Part shown: positions 7,338 to 15,314 of the stretch, piece by piece
Layout of the letters: each line of letters begins with the position of its first letter
How positions within the stretch are numbered: the first letter of the stretch is position 1
Assembly: GCA_015064425.1 (NCBI GenBank)
Contig: SVSF01000031.1
Coordinates: 1-17,750, forward strand
Direction of reading: 5' to 3'
DNA length: 17,750 nt
Origin: Oscillospiraceae bacterium
Lineage (GTDB): Bacteria; Bacillota_A; Clostridia; Oscillospirales; CAG-272
Notes under the pieces: model-generated
Told to the model about the DNA's origin: nothing
The model's input: only the letters and a program-made list of their open reading frames with translations
The model's database searches: none
Translations under genes and position numbers: made by a program

Positions 7338-8263
7338 TTTTTTGTTCCTCCAAAAATCTTGTGTGCGGTCAGCTTTTCAATATAGGGGGTAAGTATGTTC
7401 ATAAAGAGTATTGCGAAAGATACACCTTCGGGATATATTCCGAAATAACGTATCATAAAGGTAAGGAAGCCTGCTCCGAGACCGAATATAAGCTTTCCGC
7501 TTGCGGTCGGAGGAGAGGTCACATAGTCGGTCGCCATAAATATCGCACCGATAAGGAGTGAGCCCGAAAGTACGAGCGCAACTGCTCTCATAAAGTCAAA
7601 GCCTTCCATAAAGAGAGAAAGCACAAATACGCTTCCTATATAGGCAACGGGAATATGCCACGTGATTATACGTCGCACCAAAAGATATGCAAATCCCAGA
7701 AGAAGCGCGATCGCGCAGGTCTCGCCTATAGCACCGCCTGTGGTACCGAGAAGCAGATCTGTCATCTTAGGCATTCCGCCTTCAGCTATTTCGGCAAGAG
7801 GAGTTGCCCCGGAAGCCGTATCCACAATAACGGGAACAGCCTGCGTTGCCATGCTTCCGAAAGAAACCAGCATAAATACTCTTGCGGTAATAGCGGGGTT
7901 CACAAGATTGTACCCAATACCGCCGAACAAGCATTTAACAAGAATTATCGCATATACACAACCGATCACGCATTGCCAGATTGGGATATTTGAAGGAAGA
8001 TTAAGTGCCATAAGCAGACCGGTAACTGCTGCACTGAGATCTCCCACCGTCTGATCTTTCTTTGTTATCAAATTGAAAAGAGCCTCAAGAGCCACACAAG
8101 ATATAACACAGACTGCAATTATAAGCAAAGAGCGCAATCCGAATATTACGGTACCTGCCACGGTTACGGGAAGCAAGGATATAATCACGTCGCGCATTAC
8201 GGAAGAAGTTGATCTTCCGCTGTGAATATGAGGTGACGCGGACAAATGCAGCTTATTATCCAT
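7334..8263 (-). CDS. rnfD: Rnf electron transport complex subunit D
   Basis: Polytopic membrane subunit (309 residues, NqrB/RnfD family). It carries a covalent FMN and probably takes part in ion translocation. The flavinylation motif DTASGAT is at 148-154, making Thr154 the predicted FMN attachment site for ApbE. The family signatures NPAITARVF (122-130) and ATDYVTSPPT near residue 245 are present. AAAGGAGG lies nine bases before the ATG. The start overlaps the end of rnfC by eight bases. Confidence 0.96.
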   Translation of the reverse strand: MDNKLHLSASPHIHSGRSTSSVMRDVIISLLPVTVAGTVIFGLRSLLIIAVCVISCVALEALFNLITKKDQTVGDLSAAVTGLLMALNLPSNIPIWQCVIGCVYAIILVKCLFGGIGYNLVNPAITARVFMLVSFGSMATQAVPVIVDTASGATPLAEIAEGGMPKMTDLLLGTTGGAIGETCAIALLLGFAYLLVRRIITWHIPVAYIGSVFVLSLFMEGFDFMRAVALVLSGSLLIGAIFMATDYVTSPPTASGKLIFGLGAGFLTFMIRYFGIYPEGVSFAILFMNILTPYIEKLTAHKIFGGTKK

Positions 8264-9572
8264 TTTTACTTGCCTCCTTTGCCTTTTCTTCTTTTAACAA
8301 CTGTTTTGAAAGTGTATTCGTCTGCACAAGAGGACGGTTTGCAGGGCAGACAAAGCTGCAGCATCCGCAAAGCATACAGGTATCAACGGACAGCTTCTTA
8401 AGCATATTCGTGTCCTTCTTCTTATAGGCAAGAAGGATCTGTGCGGGAGCAAGACCGAAAGGACAGGCATTGGTACAAGCTCCGCAGCGGATGCATGCAG
8501 TAGTTTTGGGGAGCTTTGCTTCCTTAGCGGAAAGAGCTATAATCGCATTGGTATTCTTCAGTATAGGAGCAGAAAGATCCGGAACGGTGATACCCATCAT
8601 AGGGCCGCCGTACAATACCTTGTATGCATCTTCCTTGAAGCCGCCGCAAAAAGCAAACACGTCTTCAAGAGATGTTCCTATAGGAACTATAAGGTTTTGT
8701 GGCTCCTTTACCGCGCCTCCGTCTACTGTCACACACTTTTCAACTAAAGGCATACCCGTTTTAAGATAAGCACCGATAGCGGCAACCGTAGTACAGTTGC
8801 AAACGATACATCCCACGTCTATGGGAAGCTTACCCGTAGGAACAGCCTTTTTTGTACAATGGTATACAAGTACCTTTTCACCGCCCTGAGGATAGAGCTG
8901 AGGAAGGACTTTTACCTCGACGCCCTCTATCTTATCCGCCATTTTCTTCATCTCTTCAATGGCTTTGGGCTTATTACTCTCAATTCCGATAATTATACGC
9001 TTTACGGAAAGATGCTCTTTAATAGCGCTGAGAGCAAACTCTATATCGTCGGAATGCTCCGTCATAGTAAGAGAATCGCTGGTGATATAAGGCTCACACT
9101 CTGCACCATTTATTATTAATTCTTCTATTCGTTCGGGGTCTACCTTGAATTTAAGGTACGTAGGAAAGCCTGCGCCTCCGAGACCCACGGCACCACAATT
9201 CTTTATAGCATCTATAAGCTCTGCACCGTTGCTTACGGAAGGAGCCGCTAAATCTTCACAGAGAGCCATTTCTCCATCAGATTCAATAACCACAGCCGGA
9301 ACGGTATTGCCCGATGAAAGCAGCACGTCGGATATCTTTACCACTTTACCGGAAACGCTTGCATGTATGGGAACCGACACTGCACCGACCGCTTCTGCGA
9401 TCTTTGTGCCTACCTTGACCTCTTCTCCCACTTTTACAACGGGGGATGCAGGCGCGCCGATATGCATCAGCATGGGTATCGTTACCGTTTTAACGTCGGT
9501 CATACGTACCGCCGACTTATCGGCAGTATTTTTTCTGTGAGGGACGTGAACGCCGTGTAAGAAAAAAGACAT
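8256..9572 (-). CDS. rnfC: Rnf electron transport complex subunit C
   Basis: Peripheral NADH-binding subunit that passes electrons between NAD(H) and the rest of Rnf. In order it has an N-terminal barrel-sandwich domain, a nucleotide/flavin-binding region with GLGGAGFPTYLKF (130-142) and NGAECEPYIT (155-164), a SLBB-like region, and two ferredoxin motifs, CIRCGACTNACP (360-371) and CMLCGCCSFVCP (399-410). At 438 residues it is the usual clostridial length. First gene of the operon: AGAGGAG precedes the ATG, and a consensus promoter lies about 35 bases upstream. Confidence 0.96.
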   Translation of the reverse strand: MSFFLHGVHVPHRKNTADKSAVRMTDVKTVTIPMLMHIGAPASPVVKVGEEVKVGTKIAEAVGAVSVPIHASVSGKVVKISDVLLSSGNTVPAVVIESDGEMALCEDLAAPSVSNGAELIDAIKNCGAVGLGGAGFPTYLKFKVDPERIEELIINGAECEPYITSDSLTMTEHSDDIEFALSAIKEHLSVKRIIIGIESNKPKAIEEMKKMADKIEGVEVKVLPQLYPQGGEKVLVYHCTKKAVPTGKLPIDVGCIVCNCTTVAAIGAYLKTGMPLVEKCVTVDGGAVKEPQNLIVPIGTSLEDVFAFCGGFKEDAYKVLYGGPMMGITVPDLSAPILKNTNAIIALSAKEAKLPKTTACIRCGACTNACPFGLAPAQILLAYKKKDTNMLKKLSVDTCMLCGCCSFVCPANRPLVQTNTLSKQLLKEEKAKEASKNG

Positions 9573-9613
9573 TTATTTTTCTCCTCTTATGTTATTTTAC
9601 GATTAACTGTACA

Positions 9614-9642
9614 ATTATATCATTTAAATATATTTTTGTCAA
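9614..9642 (-). promoter_or_regulatory. Consensus sigma-A promoter of the rnf operon
   Basis: On the - strand TTGACA (9637-9642), a 17-base spacer and TATAAT (9614-9619) match the consensus exactly. Transcription should start near 9607, leaving a 5' leader of about 35 bases before rnfC. This predicts strong basal expression. Confidence 0.85.
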
Positions 9643-9711
9643 TTTGCAAACGTTTATTTCTCGCTGTAATTGCCATTTTTTACTTATTTCCGGCAAAGTC
9701 AGGTATATATA

Positions 9712-9740
9712 TTGACAAATTTCGATCAGTAGGATAAAAT
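9712..9740 (+). promoter_or_regulatory. Promoter of the DUF1622 gene
   Basis: TTGACA (9712-9717), a 17-base spacer and TAAAAT (9735-9740) form a near-consensus sigma-A promoter on the + strand. It is divergent from the rnf promoter, with about 70 bases between the two -35 boxes. Confidence 0.8.
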
Positions 9741-9770
9741 GTCATTAAATAAGACTTACGGAGAAGAAAA

Positions 9771-10109
9771 ATGAACATATTACATACTGGAATCGAGATT
9801 ATCCTTCCGTATATGATCTCAATATTGGAAATAGTCGGAATTATCGTTGTATTCTGGTCGGGTATTCATGGTTTTTGGCAATATTTCCAAAACACGTTTA
9901 TGAAAAAGAGCTTTGCACTTCAGAGCAACCTTGCAAAAGGTCTTGCTATGGGACTTGAATTCAAAATGGCAGCGGAGATACTCCGCACAGTGCTGATACA
10001 GAGTCTCGATGAGCTTTATATGCTGGGGGCGGTAATATTACTCAGAGCCCTGTTGAGTTTACTGATACACTACGAGATCAAGCATCCCAAAGATACAGAA
10101 AACAAATAA
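9771..10109 (+). CDS. DUF1622 family membrane protein
   Basis: A 112-residue protein matching the DUF1622 family by length and by the central ALQSNLAKGLAMGLEFKMAAEIL segment, the typical family signature. Hydrophobic helices lie at about 9-30 and 83-100, with a weaker one near 62-76. The function of the family is unknown. It has its own promoter and a GGAG ribosome binding site and ends at a shared terminator, so it is monocistronic. No link to the divergent rnf operon can be claimed beyond sharing the intergenic region. Confidence 0.85.
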   Translation: MNILHTGIEIILPYMISILEIVGIIVVFWSGIHGFWQYFQNTFMKKSFALQSNLAKGLAMGLEFKMAAEILRTVLIQSLDELYMLGAVILLRALLSLLIHYEIKHPKDTENK

Positions 10110-10165
10110 TAAAAAGGTGTCCAAACGGCTGACAGTGCATTCCGTTTAGACACCTTTTTATTATT
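10105..10165. terminator. Bidirectional terminator whose stem covers both flanking stop codons
   Basis: The 17-base arm 10105-10121 (ending AAAAAGGTGTC) is the exact reverse complement of 10149-10165 (starting GACACCTTTTT). AAACGG/CCGTTT pairs further inside. The A/T-rich bases give a U tract on either strand. The arms include the TAA of the DUF1622 gene and the TAA of the convergent Na/Pi cotransporter gene. Confidence 0.88.
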
Positions 10166-11930
10166 CTATATCGGAGAGAGCTCCGCAATATTTTTCGGCA
10201 TAGCCATCAAAGAGTACGCGGTACTCCGCTTTGTCCGACTGTTTGATAGCACGGAGATAGTCGTGAGACTGAAGATGGAAATCCGTTGATTCCAGAACAG
10301 CCACCGCAATATTTGAGCAATGGTCCGCAACTCTTTCCAGGTTGTTCAAGCAATCGCTGTATATAAAGCCAAGTTCAAGGGTACAGCTACCCATCTGTAC
10401 CCTCTGCACGTGGAGACTCTTAAGCTTTTGGGTTATTGCATCTACCACTTCCTCAAGCGGTTCAACCCTCTTTGCAGATTCAACGTCCTCTTCCAGCATA
10501 GCTTTTTCCGTAAGGGAAAGTATTTCAAGCACCGCATCTATGCAGATCTTAAGCTCCTTTTCCGCTTTTTCTGAGAATCTGATCTCCTTGTCAGAAAGCT
10601 CTTTTGCGAGCTCCGCTATATTGACCGCATGGTCGGATATTCGTTCAACGTTTCCAAGACAGTTAAGATATCTTCCGCCGGTCTGTGTTTCCTTTTCGGA
10701 AAGTTCCTTTACATTCAGACGTACAAGATAAGCTCCGAGAACGTCTTCGTATCGGTCAACCTTATCTTCTCTTGACAGTATCTTTCCGTATTTTTCTTGA
10801 TTGAATCTCGAAATAAGTTCTACGGAACGTCTCAAATTTTTAAAGGACGATCCAGTCATTGCCTCAAGAGTCTTGCCGCTCTGTTCAAGAGCTACCGAAG
10901 GATATTCAAGAAATCTTTCGTCAAGCAAATGATCCTCGTTTCCGAATTCCACCTCATCCTCAATATGCTTGTCCTTTATGGTAGCAATCGCAACCTTTTC
11001 AAACAGGCCTGACATAGGGGCAAGAATTACCGTAGCCAATACTTTGAACACCGTGTTTACTATAGCTATACCCATACTGGTTGCGGTAAGGGACATTATT
11101 CCGAAATCCGCAAATGAATTGATGGTGTAGAAAGGAATCATAAGTACCGCAGCACCTGCAAGATTGAAATAAAGATATATGAAGGCGGCACGTTTACCGT
11201 TGACGTTGGCACCGATAGCAGACAGAAGAACGGGAACACAGGCTCCGACACACATACCTATGGTCATAGGAATAGCAACGTCATATCCGATAACTCCCGT
11301 TATTGAAAGTGCCTGAAGTATACCGATCGACGCAGAGCAGCTCTGTATTACAGCGGTAACGATTATTCCCACTATAATTGATATTACGGGGTTTGATACT
11401 GTAGAAATAAATTTCAAAAAGAATTCGCTTTCCTTCAAAGGCGCCATAGCGGAACTCATCGCCTGCATACCGCTCATAAGCACCGCAAACGCCATCATTA
11501 TCATACCTATATTCTTGGGCGTGTTTTTTTTGCAGAAGAAAAACAAAATGATGCCTATAAACGAAATAAGCGCAAAAACCGTGGCGGAGGAAAAAAGTCC
11601 GCTTCCCTCAACGTCTGCCAGTACCAATATCCATCCTGTAGCGGTAGTACCGATGTTGGCACCCATAATAATTCCGATAGCGTTGGCTAGCTTCATAATA
11701 CCGGAATTAACAAATCCAACAACCATAACGGTGGTTGCGGAAGAAGACTGTATAACAGCGGTCACTAAAGAACCCAAAAGCACTCCCTTAAAAGTAGTGG
11801 AAGTCAGCTTACCGAGTATAGACTCAAGTTTTCCTCCTGCCACACGTTTTAAGCCGTCTCCCAAAAGAGACATTCCGAAAAGGAAGAAACCCAAGCCTCC
11901 CAACAGTGCGATGGCATTTGCAATTGTCAT
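10161..11930 (-). CDS. Na/Pi cotransporter family protein with C-terminal PhoU-like domain
   Basis: Sodium-coupled phosphate transporter of the NptA/PNaS family. It contains the duplicated signature QSSSATT near residue 61-68 and QSCSAS near 196-201, with repeated membrane segments over the first ~330 residues. The remaining ~240 residues are a helical PhoU-like cytoplasmic region with two similar halves (SVELISRFNQEKY, and NCLGNVERISDHAVN later echoed by DCLNNLERVADHCSN). Such tails are thought to sense or regulate phosphate flux. The start is uncertain: ATG at 11930 begins the usual family N-terminus, but AAAGG lies 13 bases away. A TTG at 11936 would be 7 bases from that ribosome binding site, and TTG at 11942 is too close. 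It is monocistronic; no confident promoter was identified in the ~200-base gap upstream. Confidence 0.92.
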   Translation of the reverse strand: MTIANAIALLGGLGFFLFGMSLLGDGLKRVAGGKLESILGKLTSTTFKGVLLGSLVTAVIQSSSATTVMVVGFVNSGIMKLANAIGIIMGANIGTTATGWILVLADVEGSGLFSSATVFALISFIGIILFFFCKKNTPKNIGMIMMAFAVLMSGMQAMSSAMAPLKESEFFLKFISTVSNPVISIIVGIIVTAVIQSCSASIGILQALSITGVIGYDVAIPMTIGMCVGACVPVLLSAIGANVNGKRAAFIYLYFNLAGAAVLMIPFYTINSFADFGIMSLTATSMGIAIVNTVFKVLATVILAPMSGLFEKVAIATIKDKHIEDEVEFGNEDHLLDERFLEYPSVALEQSGKTLEAMTGSSFKNLRRSVELISRFNQEKYGKILSREDKVDRYEDVLGAYLVRLNVKELSEKETQTGGRYLNCLGNVERISDHAVNIAELAKELSDKEIRFSEKAEKELKICIDAVLEILSLTEKAMLEEDVESAKRVEPLEEVVDAITQKLKSLHVQRVQMGSCTLELGFIYSDCLNNLERVADHCSNIAVAVLESTDFHLQSHDYLRAIKQSDKAEYRVLFDGYAEKYCGALSDIE

Positions 11931-11942
11931 ATCCAAGATCAA

Positions 11943-12144
11943 ACCTTTCTAAAGCACTGTAACGGTACAAAAAATTCCCGTTGTTCTAATATAACATAAA
12001 TTTATTTTACTACACATTTAATAAAATGTCTTTATGTTTTTGCAATTTTTTTCGATTTTTCACCGAAAAATACGTTTTTTCTGCTTTTTTATACCGACAA
12101 ACCTTTCCAAAAGCAGTACGATTCTCGCAAAGGGGACTTTTAAC
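11943..12144. other. AT-rich intergenic region between divergent genes
   Basis: No coding potential seen. A small inverted repeat TTTTTC-ACC-GAAAAA lies at 12056-12070. The region must hold the promoter of the Na/Pi cotransporter gene on the - strand, but no pair of boxes there is good enough to call. Confidence 0.4.
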
Positions 12145-12173
12145 TTGACATATAATTAAAAAAGAGATACAAT
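12145..12173 (+). promoter_or_regulatory. Consensus promoter of the seven-gene operon
   Basis: TTGACA (12145-12150), a 17-base spacer and TACAAT (12168-12173) form a near-perfect sigma-A promoter. Transcription should start at about 12180, inside the palindrome at 12176-12195. An apparent upstream ATG at 12172 lies within the -10 box and so cannot be the hydrolase start. Confidence 0.85.
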
Positions 12174-12175
12174 GC

Positions 12176-12195
12176 TAAATGAACAAGTTCATTTA
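12176..12195. promoter_or_regulatory. Likely TetR operator overlapping the transcription start
   Basis: A perfect inverted repeat with 9-base arms, TAAATGAAC and GTTCATTTA, separated by AA. It begins two bases after the -10 box and covers the predicted +1. The symmetry, length and position are typical of a TetR-family operator, and the second gene of the operon encodes a TetR regulator. Autorepression that is relieved by a ligand is the natural model. Confidence 0.72.
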
Positions 12196-12210
12196 AATGG
12201 AGTAAAACAA

Positions 12211-12960
12211 ATGGCAAAGATATTAAACAAAAAAACTGTTATATCGACAGTAAGCGTGCTGCTGATCTTGGCACTTTGTGCAGGAGTCTTTGCTCTATAC
12301 GTTTCCGATTGTTACAGGGCTGATTCGGAGGCGATAGCTGCTTTTGTTGAAGCAATAGACGTAGAAAAAACGGAGCTCAGGAACGGAATGATATCCTACG
12401 GCGATCCCGATGCCAAGACGGGCTTTATCTTCTACCCGGGAGGAAAGGTCGAATACACCGCTTATGAGCCTCTGATGTGCGAATTGGCTTCACGAGGAAT
12501 ACTTTGCATACTTGTACATATGCCATATAATCTTGCCGTGTTAGATATAAATGCTGCTGACGGAATAAGGGAGATGTATCCCAAAGCGAAAAGCTGGTAT
12601 ATAGGCGGTCATTCCCTTGGCGGGGCAATGGCGGCATCATATGCCGAAAAGCATTCCGATGAACTCGAAGGTCTTGTACTTCTCGCCGCATACTCCGCAT
12701 CCGATATTTCGGAAAGTTCTCTCGACGTACTTTCCATATACGGAAGTGAAGACGGGGTAATGGACAGAGATAAATACAAAAAATATATGGACAATCTCCC
12801 GACAGAGTTTACCGAGTTCGAATTAGAGGGCGGATGTCACGCCTACTTCGGTATGTACGGAGAACAGGATGGTGACGGAACGGCGGCTCTCAACGCTGCG
12901 GAACAGATCCGCATAAGTGCCGAATATATTACAGGTTTTATGATTGATGAGGAGAACTGA
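12211..12960 (+). CDS. Alpha/beta hydrolase with N-terminal membrane anchor
   Basis: A 249-residue alpha/beta hydrolase (Abhydrolase_5-like). A hydrophobic segment at about 10-30 acts as a signal anchor or signal peptide, so the catalytic domain is probably outside the membrane. A full triad can be proposed: Ser135 in GGHSLGG, Asp181 in IYGSEDG, and His210 in GGCHAYFGMYGEQDGDG. I chose ATG 12211, which follows GGAG by eight bases; the earlier ATG at 12172 overlaps the -10 box and lies ahead of the predicted transcription start. It is the first gene of the operon, and its stop directly abuts the next ATG. The substrate is unknown. If the operon handles tetrapyrroles, an ester or conjugate hydrolysis step is conceivable, but the sequence does not show it. 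Confidence 0.85.
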   Translation: MAKILNKKTVISTVSVLLILALCAGVFALYVSDCYRADSEAIAAFVEAIDVEKTELRNGMISYGDPDAKTGFIFYPGGKVEYTAYEPLMCELASRGILCILVHMPYNLAVLDINAADGIREMYPKAKSWYIGGHSLGGAMAASYAEKHSDELEGLVLLAAYSASDISESSLDVLSIYGSEDGVMDRDKYKKYMDNLPTEFTEFELEGGCHAYFGMYGEQDGDGTAALNAAEQIRISAEYITGFMIDEEN

Positions 12961-13482
12961 ATGCCAAAGATCATTGAAAACGTACGCGAACAATTACTTG
13001 CCGAAGCAAAAAAACAGATTTCCGAAAAGGGATATGCGGATACTACCGTTCGTTCTGTGGCAAGTGCCTGCGGACTTGGTATCGGAACGGTATACAACTA
13101 TTTCGAGTCAAAAGAAATGCTCATAGCAACTTTTATATATGAGGATTGGAAGCTATATCTGAACGAAATGCAGAACCTTCCCGCAGACGAACCGCACGTG
13201 CTTTTGGGTGGAATATACGGAGCTTTAAAAAATTTCGCATCCGATAACAAAAAGCTGTTCTCGGACTCAGATGCGGCAAAACTGGCAGCAGTCGGTTCAT
13301 CGGACCGCCACAAGATGCTTCGTGATCAAATTTCCGCGTTTATACTTCCAATGTGCAAAAAGAATACCGTTTCGGATCCCCTCTTCTGTGCAGACTTCAT
13401 ATCAGAAGCTCTGATAAGCTGGGCAATGGAGGACGTAAAATTCGAGACAGTTTTCCCTTTACTTGAAAAAACAATAAAATAA
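12961..13482 (+). CDS. TetR/AcrR family transcriptional regulator
   Basis: A 173-residue regulator. The N-terminal helix-turn-helix lies at about 28-51 (TTVRSVASACGLGIGTVYNYF), a classic TetR signature. The remaining ~120 residues form the helical ligand-binding and dimerisation domain, whose inducer cannot be read from sequence. The start follows the hydrolase stop without a gap, with GAGGAG seven bases upstream. As the second gene behind a promoter with a palindromic site on its start point, it most likely represses its own operon. The pathway's substrate or product would be the likely inducer. Confidence 0.92.
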   Translation: MPKIIENVREQLLAEAKKQISEKGYADTTVRSVASACGLGIGTVYNYFESKEMLIATFIYEDWKLYLNEMQNLPADEPHVLLGGIYGALKNFASDNKKLFSDSDAAKLAAVGSSDRHKMLRDQISAFILPMCKKNTVSDPLFCADFISEALISWAMEDVKFETVFPLLEKTIK

Positions 13483-13498
13483 AAAGGAGAATACACAA

Positions 13499-14425
13499 AT
13501 GAGCAGTTTTGAAAATCTTCGCATCGTGGATAACTTTTATCAGACCTCGCTGTTTTTCCCGATGCCCACGGTAATTATTTCAACGCTTTGCGAGGACGGT
13601 ACCACAAACCTCGGTCCTTATTCATTGGTGCAGCCCTATTATGTTGCCGGTAAAGATTACTATGCAATGCTTTTATGCTGCAGAAACTCATCCAACACCG
13701 CCCAGAATATTCTGCGAAACGGCAAGTGCACTCTTAACTTTATCGACGACAAACCCGCAACCTTTAAAGAAGCAGTCAAACTGTCGTGGCCCGGCGATAA
13801 GCCTGAGGAAAAGATGCCTAAATGTAAGTTCAGACTTGAGAAGAGTATGATCGAAGAAGAGAGCGGAGAGGCAAGGCCCATGGTGCTTACAGATGCTGTT
13901 GAAGCTATCGAATGCACGTGGATGAGAGAGCTTGACGGAGCAGACAAGGACCTTCCCGGAGAGCTCAACGGCTATGAAGGATCTTATCATGATTTCAATG
14001 GAATAACCTCCAAATTCGGAGCGCACTTTATTCTCAGAGTTGACAAGATACTTATGAAGAAGAGGTACAGAGATTCCATAATAAACGGAGTAAAAGCAAA
14101 AGATTTCCCTGCTCTTCCAGTCGACTACGGATACCGCGATTCCAAAAACTTCTGGTTCCACAGAAAGACAAGAATGAGAGCAGAGCTTCTTCAGATGCGC
14201 CAGGCATCTCTTGAATCCGTGCGCTATGCGGCAGACCGCGCGGACGATACGGTAAAGTTCACCGACGAAGCACTTATGACGATCCTCGGAGTACCGAGAG
14301 TATTTCTTTCCGTTGTTCTCAAAGGTTGCGTTGCCTGGGCAAAGGAAAATAACGTAACACTTATTACGGAAGAGCACATGAAGATCATAAACGACAAACG
14401 TTCAAAAGAAAAAAATAAAAAATAA
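13499..14425 (+). CDS. Flavin reductase-like split-barrel protein fused to a PCP_red-like domain
   Basis: 308 residues in two parts. Residues ~10-200 form an FMN-binding split barrel of the flavin reductase-like type: FPMPTVIISTL (20-30), NLGPYSLVQPY (37-47), and RNSSNTAQNI (62-71) match its flavin phosphate/isoalloxazine loops. Residues ~254-300 (FTDEALMTILGVPRVF... then AKENNVTLITEE) resemble PCP_red, the short C-terminal domain of the BchB/ChlB subunit of dark protochlorophyllide reductase: 'W/F-EA-L-VP-F-R...A...ITEE'. The second part is recognised by eye. A split barrel could be a direct oxidoreductase or supply reduced flavin to a partner. AAGGAG precedes the ATG. It sits 16 bases after tetR and 21 before the SDR gene, so it is firmly in the operon. 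Confidence 0.8.
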   Translation: MSSFENLRIVDNFYQTSLFFPMPTVIISTLCEDGTTNLGPYSLVQPYYVAGKDYYAMLLCCRNSSNTAQNILRNGKCTLNFIDDKPATFKEAVKLSWPGDKPEEKMPKCKFRLEKSMIEEESGEARPMVLTDAVEAIECTWMRELDGADKDLPGELNGYEGSYHDFNGITSKFGAHFILRVDKILMKKRYRDSIINGVKAKDFPALPVDYGYRDSKNFWFHRKTRMRAELLQMRQASLESVRYAADRADDTVKFTDEALMTILGVPRVFLSVVLKGCVAWAKENNVTLITEEHMKIINDKRSKEKNKK

Positions 14426-14446
14426 TTACAAAAAGGAGTTTCAGAA

Positions 14447-15313
14447 ATGAAAGTTGTTCTTGCCGGCGCTTTTGGAAATCTTGGCGCAGAAATACTCAAG
14501 TGTCTTTGTGCAGACGGTCATGAAGTAGTTGCGGCCGATCTTCGCGAGACCCCCGTTGAAGGCTGCGAGGGAAAATACACCTTCAAGTCTATCGACGCTA
14601 CCGACCCCGAGACTCTAAAGGGTCTCTGCGACGGTGCCGAAGCAGTTATCACCACCGTAGGTCTTACCGGTGCCTCCACCAAGGTCACATCCTATGACAT
14701 AGACTATAAAGGAAATATAAATCTTTACAATGAAGCAAAGGCTGCGGGAGTAAAGAAATTTAATTACGTATCCGTTATTTCCTGCGATGAAAAGGGCGCT
14801 GAGAAGGTTCCCATGCTCCATGCAAAATATCTTGTTGAAGAAGAGATAAAAAAGCAGGATATGGACTACGTTATTTACCGTCCCACAGGATATTTTTACG
14901 ATATAGCAAAAGTATTCAAGCCTTACGTTGACAAGGGTGAGATGCAGCTTTTGAAAGGCTTCGGAGGAGTAAAAGCAAACGTCGTTGACTGTCCCGATTT
15001 CGCGCGCTTTATCGTTGACCGTATGAACGATACAAACGTCACATATAACGTAGGCGGAAAAGAGACCTATACATATGAAGAAATGGCTAAGCTATGCTTC
15101 GATGCCGCAGGAAAGCCTCTTGCCATCAAGTGGGCGCCCATCTGGCTTTTCGGAATACTCGCAAATCTTCCCAAGATCAAAAAAGCCGGAAAACACGATA
15201 TTATTCTTTTCTCAAAATGGACTCTGAGCCACGATCTTGTAGGAGATACGGTAGTAGGCGATAAGAGCTTCGGAGAATATATAAAGTCTTACTTTGGAAA
15301 GGAGAACAACTGA
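14447..15313 (+). CDS. Atypical SDR, NAD(P)H-binding, resembling 8-vinyl reductases
   Basis: 288-residue atypical short-chain dehydrogenase of the NmrA/SDR_a5 group. The dinucleotide motif GxxGxxG is GAFGNLG at 7-13. The classical YxxxK is absent; LHAKYLVEEEI at 124-134 holds that position, as usual in this group. Several blocks parallel divinyl chlorophyllide 8-vinyl reductase (BciA/DVR): IDYKGNINLYNEAKAAGVKKF (85-105) against its 'IDY.A..N....A+.AGA.HF', RPTGYF (145-150) against RPTAFF, then a 'G.GG.KA....D..DFA.FI' stretch (171-189) and VGGKETYTYEEM (202-213). DVR reduces a vinyl to an ethyl group on a tetrapyrrole. Resemblance to general NAD(P)H-binding proteins is certain; the vinyl reductase role is inferred. 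Confidence 0.82.
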   Translation: MKVVLAGAFGNLGAEILKCLCADGHEVVAADLRETPVEGCEGKYTFKSIDATDPETLKGLCDGAEAVITTVGLTGASTKVTSYDIDYKGNINLYNEAKAAGVKKFNYVSVISCDEKGAEKVPMLHAKYLVEEEIKKQDMDYVIYRPTGYFYDIAKVFKPYVDKGEMQLLKGFGGVKANVVDCPDFARFIVDRMNDTNVTYNVGGKETYTYEEMAKLCFDAAGKPLAIKWAPIWLFGILANLPKIKKAGKHDIILFSKWTLSHDLVGDTVVGDKSFGEYIKSYFGKENN

Positions 15314-15314
15314 T

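Noticed and set aside
10342..10731. Serine-rich open frame opposite the PhoU-like tail of the Na/Pi cotransporter
   Set aside because: Low-complexity antisense translation of helical coding sequence; no start signal.
12172..12210. Earlier in-frame ATG for the alpha/beta hydrolase at 12172
   Set aside because: It lies inside the -10 box (12168-12173) and before the predicted transcription start; ATG 12211 has a proper GGAG.
13688..14377. Long open frame on the - strand opposite the flavin reductase-like gene
   Set aside because: It is fully antisense to a well-supported gene with its own ribosome binding site and recognisable domains, and its product matches nothing I recognise.
15294..15314. 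Earlier ATG for the DUF1295 protein at 15294
   Set aside because: It lies within the end of the SDR gene and has no ribosome binding site, whereas GGAAAGGAG is well placed for ATG 15315.
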